Source: Nitrosomonas sp. HPC101
Lineage (GTDB): Bacteria; Pseudomonadota; Gammaproteobacteria; Burkholderiales; Nitrosomonadaceae
Assembly (NCBI RefSeq): GCF_009833125.1
Contig: NZ_QRCC01000001.1
Coordinates: forward strand, 344,020-408,019
DNA length: 64,000 nt
Direction: 5' to 3'
Shown: piece after piece, positions 39,479 through 51,297 of the stretch
Layout: each line of letters begins with the position of its first letter
Position numbering within the stretch: position 1 is the stretch's first letter
Translations under genes and position numbers: made by a program
The notes under the pieces: model-generated
The model's database searches: none
What the model was told of the DNA's origin: nothing
Seen by the model: the letters and a program-made list of their open reading frames with translations, nothing else

Positions 39479-41425
39479 CTAAAGAGGAAACAGCCATATA
39501 CTCATAAGAACAAATACACCCACAATCATGCTAAACGCATAATGGTAGATATACCCAGACTGAAACCGGCGCCCTATCATCGCAAACCAACCCATCGCTC
39601 GCGCCGTACCATTAACCATCAAACCGTCTATGATTTTCATATCCACATACTTCCACAATATGGTACTCATCGTACGCAAACCACCCGCAAACAACCAGCT
39701 GTACAGCTCATCAATAAAATACTTCCGATCAAGCAGAACATAAATTGGATACGCCAGTCTTTTGATTTTAGTGGGCAACTCAGTTCGATAACGATACAAG
39801 AACCAAGCTGTAAAAATTCCTGACATTGCTAGCCAGAAAGGAGGAGTTGTCAAAGCATGTATCATCATGCCAAAAATACCTGTGAAGTTTTCACCCATTT
39901 TGGCCATGACATCATGCTCGGCATCTACATAAATAGCTTCACTGAAGAATCCTCCAAAAAGCATCGGCTCAATTAGCCAGCCAGCCGCCACGGTAGGAAT
40001 TGCCAATATAATCAGTGGTACCGTCACTACCCAGGGAGATTCGCGCAGATGATCACGCGTGTGGCTGTCCATGCGTGGTTCACCATAGAAAGTCATGAAT
40101 ATTAATCGGAAGGTATACAATGCAGTAACAAATACCGTACTTAATGCACAAACATAGGCGAATCCTGCTCCAGGAATTTCTGAGAGAAGCGCTCCTTCAA
40201 TAATCGCATCTTTGGAGAAGAATCCCGAAAAACCTGGCACACCCGCGCTGGCCAATGCAGCAACAAACATGGTGCCAAATGTAATCGGCATATATCGCTT
40301 GAGACCACCCATCTTGCGCATATCCTGTTCATGATGCATGGCGATAATGACAGATCCTGCGCCTAAAAATAGTAATGCCTTGAAGAAAGCATGTGTCATC
40401 AAATGAAAGATAGCAGCTGAATAAGCAGATGCGCCCAATGCTATAGTCATATAACCAAGCTGGGATAGCGTTGAGTACGCAATAACCCGTTTGATATCGT
40501 TTTGCACCACCGCTACCAACGCCATGAACAAGGTAGTAATTCCACCAATCACAAGAATAACCGAGTGCACTGTAATGGATAACTCAAACAGAGGAGACAT
40601 GCGAGCCACCATAAAAATACCAGCAGTCACCATGGTTGCAGCATGAATCAAAGCCGAAATTGGCGTAGGTCCTTCCATTGAATCCGGTAGCCAAACGTGC
40701 AGAGGAAATTGGGCAGATTTACCCATCGCACCTATAAAAAGCAGCAAACATATTACTGTCATCAACATCCAGGATTCACCTGGCATGATTTCGATAGTAC
40801 GAGATGCGAGGTATTCCGCATGGGTAAATACAAGTTCGTAGTCCAGAGTACCGACATTCGCCAGTATTAAAGCAATGCCCAGCAGAAAACCTATATCAGC
40901 AACCCGGTTAACCAAAAATGCTTTCAGGTTGGCATAAATTGCTGTCGGACGCGTATACCAGAAACCAATTAATAAATAGGAAACCAGACCTACCGCTTCC
41001 CAACCGAAAAACAATTGAAGGAAATTATTTGACATTACCAGCATCAGCATCGAAAACGTAAATAGCGATATATAGCTAAAAAACCGCTGGTAGCCCGGAT
41101 CTCCCTGCATGTATCCGATCGTATAAATATGTACCATCAGAGATACACCCGTCACCACCATCATCATGGTGGCTGACAGTGTATCAATCAAAAATCCTAT
41201 CTCAATTACGGTTTCGCCTGACGTCATCCAAGTGTAAACGCTGCCGTTATAAAGATTCCCCTGTAACACATCAATAAAAATTACAACGGATGCAATAAAC
41301 GACAGTGCCACCAGTGCAATCGTCGTACGATGACTCCATACCAGACCAATCCGCCGGCCAAACAGCCCGGCAATGATTGCTCCTAATAAAGGTGCTACTG
41401 GAACCAGTAAATAAAGATTTTCCAT
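39479..41425 (-). CDS. nuoL: NADH:quinone oxidoreductase subunit L
   Basis: NuoL is the distal antiporter-like subunit of complex I and carries the long amphipathic helix that runs along the membrane arm. The 648-residue length is normal. Motifs include FFGWEAVGLVSYLLIGFWYT, GKSAQFPLHVWLPDSMEGPT and KRVIAYSTLSQLGYMTIALG. The C-terminal region (about 530-648) holds the lateral helix and final anchors. It is 61 bases after nuoK. Confidence 0.97.
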   Translation of the reverse strand: MENLYLLVPVAPLLGAIIAGLFGRRIGLVWSHRTTIALVALSFIASVVIFIDVLQGNLYNGSVYTWMTSGETVIEIGFLIDTLSATMMMVVTGVSLMVHIYTIGYMQGDPGYQRFFSYISLFTFSMLMLVMSNNFLQLFFGWEAVGLVSYLLIGFWYTRPTAIYANLKAFLVNRVADIGFLLGIALILANVGTLDYELVFTHAEYLASRTIEIMPGESWMLMTVICLLLFIGAMGKSAQFPLHVWLPDSMEGPTPISALIHAATMVTAGIFMVARMSPLFELSITVHSVILVIGGITTLFMALVAVVQNDIKRVIAYSTLSQLGYMTIALGASAYSAAIFHLMTHAFFKALLFLGAGSVIIAMHHEQDMRKMGGLKRYMPITFGTMFVAALASAGVPGFSGFFSKDAIIEGALLSEIPGAGFAYVCALSTVFVTALYTFRLIFMTFYGEPRMDSHTRDHLRESPWVVTVPLIILAIPTVAAGWLIEPMLFGGFFSEAIYVDAEHDVMAKMGENFTGIFGMMIHALTTPPFWLAMSGIFTAWFLYRYRTELPTKIKRLAYPIYVLLDRKYFIDELYSWLFAGGLRTMSTILWKYVDMKIIDGLMVNGTARAMGWFAMIGRRFQSGYIYHYAFSMIVGVFVLMSIWLFPL

Positions 41426-41486
41426 CTAAGCTATTAATTAACAGTATTGTTTAACAAACCGACTGGGTGCAAAAACTGCCTGCCGT

Positions 41487-41792
41487 TCAACCTTTAAGTT
41501 TATCCAGATCATCTACGTTGATAGTACGCAAATTTCTAAATAAAGCGACCAAAATTGCCAAACCAATAGCAGCCTCGGCTGCAGCTACAGTCAGAATAAA
41601 AAAGACAAAGATCTGTCCGGCCATATCCTGTAAATAATGCGAGAAAGCGACAAAGTTCATATTGACCGCTAACAGCATCAGCTCAATGGACATCAGTAAA
41701 ATAATGACGTTTTTACGGTTGAGAAAAATGCCCACAACCCCAATGGCAAACAGAACAGCACCCAGCACAAGATAATGTGATAGCGATACCAA
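41487..41792 (-). CDS. nuoK: NADH:quinone oxidoreductase subunit K
   Basis: NuoK is a small three-helix membrane subunit of complex I, homologous to MrpC. The 101-residue protein has the conserved acidic residues in helices two and three ([17 protein letters not shown] and [18 protein letters not shown]), part of the central proton path. It is followed by nuoL. Confidence 0.97.
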   Translation of the reverse strand: MVSLSHYLVLGAVLFAIGVVGIFLNRKNVIILLMSIELMLLAVNMNFVAFSHYLQDMAGQIFVFFILTVAAAEAAIGLAILVALFRNLRTINVDDLDKLKG

Positions 41793-41847
41793 GATGATTA
41801 CCTTTCAGATGAAATGATTTGAAACAGTTGAAATTCCCGGGAAGAAA

Positions 41848-42453
41848 TTATTCTTTTTTTTCTGCAGTCATGGATACCACTCTCAATCGTTCGTCACGGC
41901 TAACAGCTATCTGCCTACGGGCATCAGAAGATTTTTTATCTGTACGATAGCGTAAAGTTATCGCTATCGCAGCAATCATCGCCACTAACAAAATGACTGC
42001 TGCCAGTTCAAAAGCATATACATATTCAGTATAAAGCAATTGGCCCAATTCCTTAGTATTGCTGTAATCAGCCGATTTATACTCCGGAGTTTGCATCGCT
42101 TCGGGTCCAAATTGTTTACTCATCAGCACCATACTCATCTCGACTGTCATAATCAAAGCCAGTATTGCGCCAAACGGAAACCATTTCCAAAATCCTTCCC
42201 GCATGCGATCTAGATTTATATCCAGCATCATGACCACAAACAGGAACAACACCATGACAGCACCTACATATACCAGCACCAAAGCTATTGCTAAAAACTC
42301 TGCTTCAAGCAAAATCCATAATCCGGAAGATGTCACAAAAACAAGCACCAGTAGCAGTACTGAGTGAACAGGATTGCGTAATGTAATTACTCCCAACGCG
42401 GCAACTATCGCCACGCTAGCTAGGCTATAAAAGACAAAATCCAGAAAATTCAT
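41848..42453 (-). CDS. nuoJ: NADH:quinone oxidoreductase subunit J
   Basis: NuoJ is a membrane subunit near the quinone-site end of the complex I arm. The 201-residue protein has five predicted helices, including the conserved VYVGAVMVLFLFVVMMLDIN stretch with a pi-bulge region. The C-terminal tail is charged. It follows nuoI by 18 bases. Confidence 0.96.
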   Translation of the reverse strand: MNFLDFVFYSLASVAIVAALGVITLRNPVHSVLLLVLVFVTSSGLWILLEAEFLAIALVLVYVGAVMVLFLFVVMMLDINLDRMREGFWKWFPFGAILALIMTVEMSMVLMSKQFGPEAMQTPEYKSADYSNTKELGQLLYTEYVYAFELAAVILLVAMIAAIAITLRYRTDKKSSDARRQIAVSRDERLRVVSMTAEKKE

Positions 42454-42471
42454 AAGTTTACGTCTACGTAT

Positions 42472-42960
42472 TTAACGATAAGGGGCATCATCTTCTCTGT
42501 CTTTGGCTATTTGTTCTTCATACTGCTCACCCACAGCCAGCAGCATTTCTTTGGTATAAGTCAGATCACCACGAACTTCGCCGTGATACTCAAGTACACG
42601 TGTCTCGACAATCGCATCCACTGGACAAGCTTCTTCGCAAAATCCACAAAAAATACACTTAATCAGATCAATATCATAGCGCGTGGTCCGCCGTGTACCA
42701 TCATCACGTTGTTCTGATTCGATAGTAATTGCCATCGCCGGGCAAACTGCTTCACACAATTTGCAGGCAATACAACGCTCCTCTCCATTAGGATAACGGC
42801 GCAAAGCATGCAATCCTCTAAAACGAGGTGATTGTGGTGTCTTTTCCTCCGGATAATGCACAGTAATTTTGGGTGCAAACAAATAGCGCCCGGTTACTTT
42901 CATTCCCTTCAACAACTCAAATAACAAAAAGGATTTAAAAAACTGTTTAATACGTTCCAT
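42472..42960 (-). CDS. nuoI: NADH:quinone oxidoreductase subunit I
   Basis: NuoI carries two [4Fe-4S] clusters (N6a and N6b), which pass electrons from NuoG to NuoB. The 162-residue protein shows two ferredoxin motifs: [16 protein letters not shown] and [20 protein letters not shown] short amphipathic N-terminal helix ([20 protein letters not shown]) contacts the membrane. It is 18 bases after nuoH. Confidence 0.98.
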   Translation of the reverse strand: MERIKQFFKSFLLFELLKGMKVTGRYLFAPKITVHYPEEKTPQSPRFRGLHALRRYPNGEERCIACKLCEAVCPAMAITIESEQRDDGTRRTTRYDIDLIKCIFCGFCEEACPVDAIVETRVLEYHGEVRGDLTYTKEMLLAVGEQYEEQIAKDREDDAPYR

Positions 42961-42978
42961 TTTGAAATTCCTCTTGAC

Positions 42979-44076
42979 TTAGAACCAAAGATTTAATGGG
43001 AAACTTTGTAATGCGGCCTCAGGCAATTGCATTACTGCGCCCAATAAAACAATCCAGATCAATGTAATTGGAATAAATACCTTCCATCCTAACCGCATAA
43101 TCTGATCATAGCGGTAACGAGGAAAAGTAGCACGGAACCACAGAAAGAAAAACAACATGAGGGCTATCTTGAGCAGTAGCCAGATCATGCCCGGAATCAG
43201 ATTGAAAGGGGCGATATCCACAGGAGGCAGCCATCCTCCAAGGAACATAATGCTGGTTAAGGTTGCAACCAGAATCATATTCGCATACTCGGCAAGAAAA
43301 AATATGGTAAAAGCCATTCCCGAGTAATCCACATGGAAACCTGCTACGATTTCTGATTCCCCTTCAGCCACATCGAAAGGTAGTCGGTTGGTCTCGGCAA
43401 CCCCTGAAATAAAGTAAACCAGAAACATTGGAAACAATGGAACCATATTCCAGTTAAGCAAACTTCCTCCTTCCTGCCCTGCCACGATATCCCCCAGATT
43501 AAGACTCGAAGACATCATCAGTACACAAACCAAGGCAAATCCCATAGCCAGTTCATATGAAATAACCTGTGCAGCAGAACGCATGGCGCCTAAAAAAGCA
43601 TATTTAGAATTAGATGCCCACCCAGCAATAATGACACCATAGACGCCCAGAGAGGTCATGGCCAGAATATACAACAACGCAGCATCGATATCAGCCAATA
43701 CCAGTTCTGGTGAAAAAGGAACAACAGCCCATGCTGCTAACGCAGGCGCTATAGCAAGTATTGGCGCAAGAAGAAATAGAAATTTATTAGCACCAGTCGG
43801 GATAATAATTTCCTTCATGATGGCTTTAACTGCATCGGCGATAGGTTGCCCCCACCCGCCCAACCACGGTATGCCGAAGAATGTTACCCGGTTCGGCCCC
43901 ACCCTGACTTGCATGTATGCAATAATTTTTCTCTCTGCAAAAGTAAGGTACGCCACTGCCAGCAGTAACGGGACAATGATTGCCAGAATCAACAGCAGAT
44001 TTTTTGTCAGCAGAAAAAGGGGAATCCCCCACTCACTGCCGAATAATTGCTCAAATAACGATTGAAAACTATCCAT
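42979..44076 (-). CDS. nuoH: NADH:quinone oxidoreductase subunit H
   Basis: NuoH forms the quinone chamber entry and the first proton path of complex I. The 365-residue protein has about eight membrane segments, with conserved loops [20 protein letters not shown] and [20 protein letters not shown] that contact quinone and connect to the hydrophilic arm. It follows nuoG by 27 bases. Confidence 0.97.
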   Translation of the reverse strand: MDSFQSLFEQLFGSEWGIPLFLLTKNLLLILAIIVPLLLAVAYLTFAERKIIAYMQVRVGPNRVTFFGIPWLGGWGQPIADAVKAIMKEIIIPTGANKFLFLLAPILAIAPALAAWAVVPFSPELVLADIDAALLYILAMTSLGVYGVIIAGWASNSKYAFLGAMRSAAQVISYELAMGFALVCVLMMSSSLNLGDIVAGQEGGSLLNWNMVPLFPMFLVYFISGVAETNRLPFDVAEGESEIVAGFHVDYSGMAFTIFFLAEYANMILVATLTSIMFLGGWLPPVDIAPFNLIPGMIWLLLKIALMLFFFLWFRATFPRYRYDQIMRLGWKVFIPITLIWIVLLGAVMQLPEAALQSFPLNLWF

Positions 44077-44103
44077 TGATCAGATTCCAAGTCCAGGTTC
44101 TTA

Positions 44104-46506
44104 TCATTTTGCCAGTTTGATTTCACCAAACATTGCTCCCAGTTTGGATGTTTGTGGGTAAGCGCACGCTAAGCGAATACAATCATCAGGCAAGTTGTCA
44201 TCAGCAGAAATCATCAGATGAATTTCCTCATCTTGTTGACTTATTCTGATTACTTCACCAGCCAGAATTCCCACTTTACTGAGCAGAGCGGAAGAAGCGA
44301 ATGCCGCAGGTGGAGCTGCATCATGTGTTTTCTGTAAAGACATCGCACGCCTCACGATTGGATCAGCCTGATAAATTGGTATCTCTCCAATTCTTTCTAT
44401 CTTGCCATTTTTCTGGCCAAGATCCTTGATAGAAAGTACACCCAGTGAATTATTTAAATTTTGTGCAAATTCCTCTTTATCGGAAATAATTTCCGCACGA
44501 ACCTGCTCTGATGAATCGTAGTCAAATCCCTCCAGATCTAGTAAATTTCCTAACACACGCAATACTTTCCACGCAGGACGTACCTCACCAGGAGGAGATA
44601 CCACACCCTGAAAACTCTGTATTCTTCCCTCGGTATTCACAAAAGTACCGGAGGTTTCCGTAAAAGGAGAAATAGGCAGAATAACATCCGCATAACTGGG
44701 AATATCACCCTTATAACTACTCAAGGAAACTACAAATTTAGCATGATTCATAACCTGTAGCGCCCGGTGCGTATCGTAACTATCCAGCTCCGGCTCAAGA
44801 TTCAGCAGCACATAAGCACTACAGACTGATTCCTCTTCCGAAGTACCCAGCCCTAGCATCTGCCCCGCGTTCAAGCCAGATTTCCCTGACCCAGCTTTAC
44901 TTGTAGATTCAACGCCGACACTCCACGGTATCGCACCGGCAGAATAAGCACCCACACTATTTGCAGCTTCTCCCAAAACACCGAATCTTGCTCCGGTTAT
45001 TTCTGAAATAGCTTGTATTGCGCTGAATAAATCAGCATAGTGAGGATGATGTTGAGCAAGGTTACCTAGAAAAACAGCAGCAGGAGAATGTTCGATAATA
45101 CTGGCGGCTATTTCCCGTGCGTTTTCTGAGATATTAACCTGATCCATTGCGAAGGCGGCCTGTTCAGGAACGGATGTATTTTTAATTTCTGCCGCCGCTT
45201 TAAGAATCTGCAATACCACACCCAACATCGCTGATGGTGCAACAATGACCTGATAAGCGAGCGCGGTAAGCAGATCATCTACGATTGGGTTAATGACACT
45301 CAGCTGCGCACCCTGTTTTACGGCCTGACGTATCCGCTGAGCAAGCAATGGATGGTCTTTACGCAGTGTACTACCGATAACCAGTATTGATTTCAGCTGT
45401 GAAACTTCAGCAATCTGCATCCCCAACCATGGGGTTCCCTGCAATACGATATCTGCACGAAAATCGGATTGGCGTACCCGATGATCAATATTATGACTCC
45501 CTAATCCGCGCATCAGTTTTTGCAGCAAATAGAGCTCTTCCAACGTACTATGGGCGGATCCTAAGGCACCAATGTCCTGTGCACCATGCTCATTAATTAC
45601 ATTCCTGATGCCTTCCGCAGCAAAAGCCAATGCTTCCTGCCAATCACAAACCTCCCACTCCCCGGATTTCCTTATCATCGGAGCAGTTAAACGATCTTCA
45701 GAATTTAATCCTTCATAGGAAAAACGATCCTTATCCGATAACCAACACTCATTGATAGCCTCATTTTCGCGTGGCAGCACCCGCATAACTCGATTATTCT
45801 TCACTTGCACAACCAGATTACTGCCCAATCCACAATGTGCGCTGATTGATTTTCGACGCGATAACTCCCAAGTTCTTGCTGAATAACGAAAAGGTTTACT
45901 GACCAGAGCTCCGACCGGACACAGGTCAATTACATTACCTGATAGCTCGGAATCAACTGTCTTACCAACAAACGTCAAAATCTCAGAATGCTCCCCACGA
46001 CCAGCCATCCCAAGCTCCATGATTCCAGCTATTTCCTGTCCAAAACGAACACATCGCGTGCAATGGATGCAGCGAGTCATATCCGTTGAGATAAGTGGAC
46101 CAAGATTTTTGTTGGTTACCGCACGCTTGGCCTCCTGATAACGTGAACCACTTGAACCATACCCGACAGCCAAATCCTGCAACTGACATTCACCCCCTTG
46201 GTCACAAATAGGACAGTCCAGTGGATGATTAATCAGCAGAAACTCCATTACACCTTTCTGTGCTGTAACCGCTTGCTGAGAATGCGTTGAAACTTTCATG
46301 CCCTCAGCAACCGGTGTCGCACAAGCAGGCAGAGGTTTAGGTGCTTTCTCGACCTCAACCAGACACATCCGGCAATTGGCAGCTATCGACAGCTTTTTGT
46401 GGTAACAAAAATGTGGAATATATACACCAATCTGCCTGGCAGCATCCATCACAGTACTACCCTGTGTAACAGCTACCTGCTTGCCATCAATTTCAATATT
46501 AATCAT
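44104..46506 (-). CDS. nuoG: NADH:quinone oxidoreductase subunit G
   Basis: NuoG is the largest hydrophilic subunit of complex I and belongs to the molybdopterin-oxidoreductase superfamily without the cofactor. The 800-residue product has an N-terminal [2Fe-2S] ferredoxin domain (CYHKKLSIAANCRMCLVEVE), the His/Cys [4Fe-4S] site (HPLDCPICDQGGECQLQD) and CIHCTRCVRF, followed by VIDLCPVGAL. The rest is the large structural domain. An ATG at 46506 (MINIEIDGKQ) is chosen over a TTG two codons upstream, which the family does not support. Confidence 0.96.
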   Translation of the reverse strand: MINIEIDGKQVAVTQGSTVMDAARQIGVYIPHFCYHKKLSIAANCRMCLVEVEKAPKPLPACATPVAEGMKVSTHSQQAVTAQKGVMEFLLINHPLDCPICDQGGECQLQDLAVGYGSSGSRYQEAKRAVTNKNLGPLISTDMTRCIHCTRCVRFGQEIAGIMELGMAGRGEHSEILTFVGKTVDSELSGNVIDLCPVGALVSKPFRYSARTWELSRRKSISAHCGLGSNLVVQVKNNRVMRVLPRENEAINECWLSDKDRFSYEGLNSEDRLTAPMIRKSGEWEVCDWQEALAFAAEGIRNVINEHGAQDIGALGSAHSTLEELYLLQKLMRGLGSHNIDHRVRQSDFRADIVLQGTPWLGMQIAEVSQLKSILVIGSTLRKDHPLLAQRIRQAVKQGAQLSVINPIVDDLLTALAYQVIVAPSAMLGVVLQILKAAAEIKNTSVPEQAAFAMDQVNISENAREIAASIIEHSPAAVFLGNLAQHHPHYADLFSAIQAISEITGARFGVLGEAANSVGAYSAGAIPWSVGVESTSKAGSGKSGLNAGQMLGLGTSEEESVCSAYVLLNLEPELDSYDTHRALQVMNHAKFVVSLSSYKGDIPSYADVILPISPFTETSGTFVNTEGRIQSFQGVVSPPGEVRPAWKVLRVLGNLLDLEGFDYDSSEQVRAEIISDKEEFAQNLNNSLGVLSIKDLGQKNGKIERIGEIPIYQADPIVRRAMSLQKTHDAAPPAAFASSALLSKVGILAGEVIRISQQDEEIHLMISADDNLPDDCIRLACAYPQTSKLGAMFGEIKLAK

Positions 46507-46566
46507 CAGCAATAATTCCCAAGATTATCGGGAGTCAGATAAATACAGTACTCAAACCATGGTTCA

Positions 46567-47844
46567 TCAGACCATGCACTTTTTATGCTCAATATGGAAA
46601 ACAAATTCATCCCAGAAGTGATGTAACATAGCTCTTACTGGCATGGCTGCAGCATCTCCCAACGCACAGATGGTTCTACCCTGGATGTTATCTGCAAGAT
46701 TGTTGAGTATATCCAGATCTTCAGTCCTTCCTTTTCCATGCTCAATCCGATTGATGATCCGATAGAGCCACCCTGTCCCCTCCCGACATGGAGTACATTG
46801 TCCACAAGACTCCTCATAATAGAAATAGGAAAGACGCTCTAATGCACGTACCATGCAAGTCGTATCATCCATAATAATGACTGCCCCTGAACCTAACATG
46901 GATCCCGCTTTTGCTATTGAGTCATAATCCATATCTGTTTCCATCATGACGTCTCCCGGCAAAACCGGCATTGATGAGCCTCCAGGGATACAACCTTTCA
47001 ATTTTCGCCCTCCGCGCATCCCACCGGCTAATTCCAGTAACTTTGCAAATGAAGTACCCATGGGGACTTCATAGTTACCCGGTTTATTCACATGACCGGA
47101 AACCGAAAATATCTTGGTGCCTCCATTATTCGGCTTACCTAACTGCAAATAGGAATCGCCCCCATTGCGAATGATCCAAGGAACTGAAGCAAATGTTTCC
47201 GTGTTGTTAATCGTGGTCGGTTTTCCGTACAAACCAAAATTAGCTGGAAACGGAGGTTTAAAGCGCGGCTGCCCTTTTTTACCTTCTATTGATTCCAAGA
47301 GCGCGGTTTCTTCTCCACATATATAGGCGCCGTATCCATGATGGTTATAGAGTCGGAAACTAAATCCGGAGCCGAGAATATTATCTCCGAGAAATCCCGC
47401 TTCATTGGCTTCCTCTACGGCCTCTTCCATTCGTTCATAAACATCCCAGATTTCGCCGTGCACATAGTTGTATCCGGTCCGGATGCCCATTGCATAGGCA
47501 GCAATTAGCATGCCTTCAATCAGAACATGTGGATTGAAGCGCATGATATCGCGATCCTTAAATGTACCTGGCTCTCCTTCATCAGAATTACAGACAAGAT
47601 ACTTCTCACCCGTATATTGCTTTGGCATGAAACTCCATTTCAAGCCGGTAGGAAAGCCAGCACCACCACGACCACGCAATGCAGATTTTTTTACTTCCTC
47701 AATCACAGTCTCCGGAGATATTTTCTGTGAAAGAATCTTTCTCAGTGCCACATATCCATCACGCTTCAAATAGTTCTTCAAGCGCCAATTATCTGGCTCC
47801 ACAATATCCACATCTGCCATGATGACTTGAGTAGATTGAGTCAT
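46567..47844 (-). CDS. nuoF: NADH:quinone oxidoreductase subunit F
   Basis: NuoF binds NADH and FMN and passes electrons to the first Fe-S cluster. The 425-residue protein has the FMN/NADH motif [13 protein letters not shown], the [17 protein letters not shown] stretch and the C-terminal [4Fe-4S] N3 motif [16 protein letters not shown]. It starts with the ATG that overlaps the nuoE stop by four bases. Confidence 0.98.
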   Translation of the reverse strand: MTQSTQVIMADVDIVEPDNWRLKNYLKRDGYVALRKILSQKISPETVIEEVKKSALRGRGGAGFPTGLKWSFMPKQYTGEKYLVCNSDEGEPGTFKDRDIMRFNPHVLIEGMLIAAYAMGIRTGYNYVHGEIWDVYERMEEAVEEANEAGFLGDNILGSGFSFRLYNHHGYGAYICGEETALLESIEGKKGQPRFKPPFPANFGLYGKPTTINNTETFASVPWIIRNGGDSYLQLGKPNNGGTKIFSVSGHVNKPGNYEVPMGTSFAKLLELAGGMRGGRKLKGCIPGGSSMPVLPGDVMMETDMDYDSIAKAGSMLGSGAVIIMDDTTCMVRALERLSYFYYEESCGQCTPCREGTGWLYRIINRIEHGKGRTEDLDILNNLADNIQGRTICALGDAAAMPVRAMLHHFWDEFVFHIEHKKCMV

Positions 47845-48329
47845 TCTTTTAATTCCTCAAGCAATTTATCTATTTGATTCTCAGTCATAAAACTGCACAT
47901 ACGCTTGTTATTCACCAGGAGCACAGGCGCATCACCACACGCCCCCATACATTCGCCTTCCTTAAGAGTAAACAATCCATCCGCAGTGGTTTCATTGAAA
48001 CCTATGCCAAGCTTCTTCTTAAGATAATCCACGGCCTGATTGCTACCCGATAACGCACACGGCAAATTGGTACAAATAGTCAATTTGTATTTTCCAATCG
48101 GCTTCAGGTTATACATATTGTAGAAGGTAGCAACTTCATAGACGGCGATTGCGGGCATCTCCAGATAATTCGCAATAAAATCCATTGTTTCCGTTGCCAG
48201 CCAGCCTTTTTCATCTTGAGCAATAGCCAACGCAGACATAACTGCCGACTGCTTTTTATCTACAGGATACTTGGCAATTTCCCGATCAATTTTTTTCAAA
48301 GATTCCGTGCTTAACATCAGCGAATTCAT
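47841..48329 (-). CDS. nuoE: NADH:quinone oxidoreductase subunit E
   Basis: NuoE is the thioredoxin-like [2Fe-2S] subunit (cluster N1a) of complex I. The 162-residue protein carries the four cluster cysteines ([10 protein letters not shown] and CMGACGDAP). Its start ATG overlaps the nuoD stop (ATGA), and its stop overlaps nuoF, so these three are translationally coupled. Confidence 0.97.
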   Translation of the reverse strand: MNSLMLSTESLKKIDREIAKYPVDKKQSAVMSALAIAQDEKGWLATETMDFIANYLEMPAIAVYEVATFYNMYNLKPIGKYKLTICTNLPCALSGSNQAVDYLKKKLGIGFNETTADGLFTLKEGECMGACGDAPVLLVNNKRMCSFMTENQIDKLLEELKE

Positions 48330-49579
48330 CTGTCTATTTCACCAAACACTATATCCTGGGTACCAATAATTGCCACAAGATCAGCAATCATATGCCCCCT
48401 GGCCATTTCATCCATCGCGGCCAAATGTGCGAATCCGGGAGCACGTATTTTCAGACGATAAGGCATATTGGCGCCATCTGAAATAATATAAATACCGAAT
48501 TCACCTTTTGGATGCTCTACAGCCGCATAGGCCTCCCCTCTTGGAACATGCATACCTTCCGTGAACAGCTTGAAATGATGAATCATTTCTTCCATGTTTT
48601 GTTTCATAGCCAACCTGGATGGTGGCGCAACTTTGTGATTGCTGGTAATAACAGGACCAGGATTTTTCCTTAACCAATCGATACACTGTTCGACGATACG
48701 ATTAGACTGACGCATCTCTTCAATACGCACTAAATAGCGATCATAACAATCACCATTAACGCCAACCGGTATATCAAAATCTACCCGATCATAAACTTCA
48801 TAGGATTGTTTTTTACGTAAATCCCATTCCACCCCGGATCCACGCAACATTGGCCCGGTAAATCCCAAAGCTTTAGCACGGTCAGGAGAAACCACACCGA
48901 TATCGACTAAACGTTGTTTCCAGATTCTATTGTCTGTCAATAATGTTTCGTAATCATCCACGTAACCTGGGAAACGACGGGTAAAGTCCTCAATAAAATC
49001 CAGCAGGGAACCTTGCCGATTTTCATTACGCACCTTCGTTGTTTTCTCATCGTGTATCGCTGACGATTGATACTGTGGCATGCTGTCTGGCAGGTCACGG
49101 TAAACCCCTCCTGGCCGATAATAGGCTGCATGTAACCGAGCACCTGATACTGCCTCATAGCAGTCCATCAGATCTTCTCTTTCCCGAAAGGTATACAGAA
49201 AAACAGTCATTGCCCCAACATCCAGCGCATGGGCACCCAACCACAACAAATGATTGAGAATACGCGTTATTTCATCAAACATGACACGAATATATTGCGC
49301 TCTTATGGGCACATCAATCTGTAATAGCTTCTCGATCGCCATTACATATGCATGCTCATTGACCATCATAGATACATAATCCAGACGATCCATATAAGGC
49401 ACAGATTGGATATAGGTCTTGTTTTCCGCGAGCTTCTCCGTGGCACGATGAAGCAATCCGATATGTGGATCAGCACGGCGAATAACTTCACCATCCAACT
49501 CCATCACCAAGCGCAAGACTCCATGTGCTGCAGGATGCTGTGGCCCAAAATTCATAGTGTAATTACGAATCTCGGCCAT
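48326..49579 (-). CDS. nuoD: NADH:quinone oxidoreductase subunit D
   Basis: NuoD is the 49-kDa-type subunit that forms the quinone-binding site. The 417-residue protein begins [20 protein letters not shown], with the conserved His loop that contacts the quinone head, and contains [20 protein letters not shown] and the C-terminal DIVFGEIDR. It is a stand-alone NuoD, not fused to NuoC. Confidence 0.98.
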   Translation of the reverse strand: MAEIRNYTMNFGPQHPAAHGVLRLVMELDGEVIRRADPHIGLLHRATEKLAENKTYIQSVPYMDRLDYVSMMVNEHAYVMAIEKLLQIDVPIRAQYIRVMFDEITRILNHLLWLGAHALDVGAMTVFLYTFREREDLMDCYEAVSGARLHAAYYRPGGVYRDLPDSMPQYQSSAIHDEKTTKVRNENRQGSLLDFIEDFTRRFPGYVDDYETLLTDNRIWKQRLVDIGVVSPDRAKALGFTGPMLRGSGVEWDLRKKQSYEVYDRVDFDIPVGVNGDCYDRYLVRIEEMRQSNRIVEQCIDWLRKNPGPVITSNHKVAPPSRLAMKQNMEEMIHHFKLFTEGMHVPRGEAYAAVEHPKGEFGIYIISDGANMPYRLKIRAPGFAHLAAMDEMARGHMIADLVAIIGTQDIVFGEIDR

Positions 49580-49635
49580 TTATAAATATCCTTCTAAAAA
49601 ACTTTGTGAGAACCGCTGGTTATTTATAGAACGCA

Positions 49636-50256
49636 TCATGCTTCTCCCTTACCGTATTGTTCTTCACGAACGATATACGGTGTAATTTCACGAGGCTCAA
49701 TAGTAACAGGCTGATACACAACTCGTTTTTGCTCCGGATCATATTGCATCTCCATATGCCCCGATAGCGGAAAATCCTTGCGGAACGGATTTCCTATAAA
49801 ACCATAATCCGTAAGAATTCTTCTTAAATCCGGATGATTATTAAAAACCACCCCAAACAGATCAAACGCTTCTCGCTCAAACCAGTTAGCTGAAGGCCAT
49901 ATATGCATCACTGAATCAAGCATGGGAAACTCATTATCTTCTATAAAGACGCGCATCCGCAGTCTGTGATTATGTTTGACTGAAAGCAAGTGATACACCA
50001 CTGCAAACCGCCGCTCACCCCTTTTATATCCAGCATGTGTATTTGTCGTATATTTACTGTAATCTACGCCACACAGGTCAATCAGCGTATCAAACCCCAG
50101 ATCGGCGTGGCTTTTCAAGGCTTCAGCAACATCCGGCAAATCTTGAGAATGAATTAAAACCGTCAACTCCCCCAGCGCATGATTAATATCAACCAGCCGA
50201 TCACTCAATATCTGCTGTAAATTTACTGCAAGTTTATCTATGCGATTGTCTGTCAT
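49636..50256 (-). CDS. nuoC: NADH:quinone oxidoreductase subunit C
   Basis: NuoC is the 30-kDa-type subunit of the peripheral arm. The 206-residue protein contains the family signature W(FY)[10 protein letters not shown] (here [20 protein letters not shown]) and the FPLSGH loop. It is separate from NuoD. Eight bases separate it from nuoB and 56 from nuoD. Confidence 0.97.
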   Translation of the reverse strand: MTDNRIDKLAVNLQQILSDRLVDINHALGELTVLIHSQDLPDVAEALKSHADLGFDTLIDLCGVDYSKYTTNTHAGYKRGERRFAVVYHLLSVKHNHRLRMRVFIEDNEFPMLDSVMHIWPSANWFEREAFDLFGVVFNNHPDLRRILTDYGFIGNPFRKDFPLSGHMEMQYDPEQKRVVYQPVTIEPREITPYIVREEQYGKGEA

Positions 50257-50264
50257 TTTGTTCT

Positions 50265-50741
50265 CTAACGCGCAATTGTGTTAGTACGCCAGATCTTATT
50301 CTGCAGCTGAATAATCCCATAAAGCAACGCTTCCGCAGTAGGAGGACAGCCTGGTACATAGATATCGACGGGCACTATCCGATCACATCCTCGAACAACC
50401 GAATAGGAATAGTGATAATATCCGCCACCATTTGCACAAGATCCCATAGAAATGACCCAACGTGGCTCAGCCATTTGATCATAAACTTTGCGCAAGGCAG
50501 GTGCCATTTTATTACACAGTGTACCTGCCACAATCATGACATCAGACTGACGGGGGCTTGGACGAAAAACAATTCCAAACCGATCCAGGTCATAGCGAGA
50601 GGCACCGGTCTGCATCATTTCAACCGCACAACAGGCCAATCCAAAGGTCATGGGCCACATTGAGCCTGTACGCCCCCAATTGATCAAAGAATCAAGGTTT
50701 GTAGTAACAAATCCCTTGTCTAATGCCCCTTCAATACCCAT
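50265..50741 (-). CDS. nuoB: NADH:quinone oxidoreductase subunit B
   Basis: NuoB carries cluster N2, the last Fe-S centre before quinone. The 158-residue protein has the cluster cysteines in [11 protein letters not shown] (tandem Cys), [11 protein letters not shown] and [15 protein letters not shown]. It follows nuoA by three bases. Confidence 0.98.
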   Translation of the reverse strand: MGIEGALDKGFVTTNLDSLINWGRTGSMWPMTFGLACCAVEMMQTGASRYDLDRFGIVFRPSPRQSDVMIVAGTLCNKMAPALRKVYDQMAEPRWVISMGSCANGGGYYHYSYSVVRGCDRIVPVDIYVPGCPPTAEALLYGIIQLQNKIWRTNTIAR

Positions 50742-50744
50742 TAT

Positions 50745-51122
50745 TTAATCCCATTCCAAAGCACCCTTAGCCCACTCGTAAATAAAACCGACAACGAGCA
50801 ACCCAAGAAACACCAGCATCGCAACAAAACCAAACCATCCAATTTCTTTCAACGCAACTGCCCAAGGAAATAAAAATGCTATTTCCAAATCAAACAGGAT
50901 AAACAGGATGGCGATCAAATAATAACGCACATCAAACTTCATACGTGCATCCTCAAATGCACCAAACCCACACTCATAGGTGGATAGTTTTTCAGCATCC
51001 GGATTATTCGGCGCAAGAAACCAACCCGCCAGCAAACACAATATGCCAACCAGCAGCCCCACTAGAATAAACAATAAAATGGGGAAATAATTCCCAAGCA
51101 TGGTATCCATCATCTCCAGCAT
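50745..51122 (-). CDS. nuoA: NADH:quinone oxidoreductase subunit A
   Basis: NuoA is a three-helix membrane subunit of complex I. The 125-residue frame contains the conserved [20 protein letters not shown] loop with the Cys near the quinone site, and [12 protein letters not shown]. The family start is [13 protein letters not shown] at 51101, but several ATG codons lie upstream, and the choice between 51122 and 51101 is not settled; both have a GGAG-like site nearby. It is the first nuo gene, downstream of tRNA-Leu. Confidence 0.96.
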   Translation of the reverse strand: MLEMMDTMLGNYFPILLFILVGLLVGILCLLAGWFLAPNNPDAEKLSTYECGFGAFEDARMKFDVRYYLIAILFILFDLEIAFLFPWAVALKEIGWFGFVAMLVFLGLLVVGFIYEWAKGALEWD

Positions 51123-51187
51123 CCTTACTAAACTATGGAAATCAAGTCAAAACTTATGTTCAATATCCAGTTATACATATACTCGCC

Positions 51188-51272
51188 TGGTGCCGACGGC
51201 GAGAATCGAACTCGCACAGCTTTCGCCACCGCCCCCTCAAGACGGCGTGTCTACCAATTCCACCACGTCGGC
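51188..51272 (-). tRNA. tRNA-Leu (anticodon GAG)
   Basis: The minus strand folds as a class II tRNA with a long variable arm. The acceptor stem GCCGACG pairs with CGTCGGC, the anticodon loop is TTGAGGG with GAG, the T-loop is TTCGATT, and CCA is encoded. It lies between secG and nuoA, as in many betaproteobacteria. Confidence 0.95.
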
Positions 51273-51297
51273 GAATGAATTTATCTATAAGCGCAGG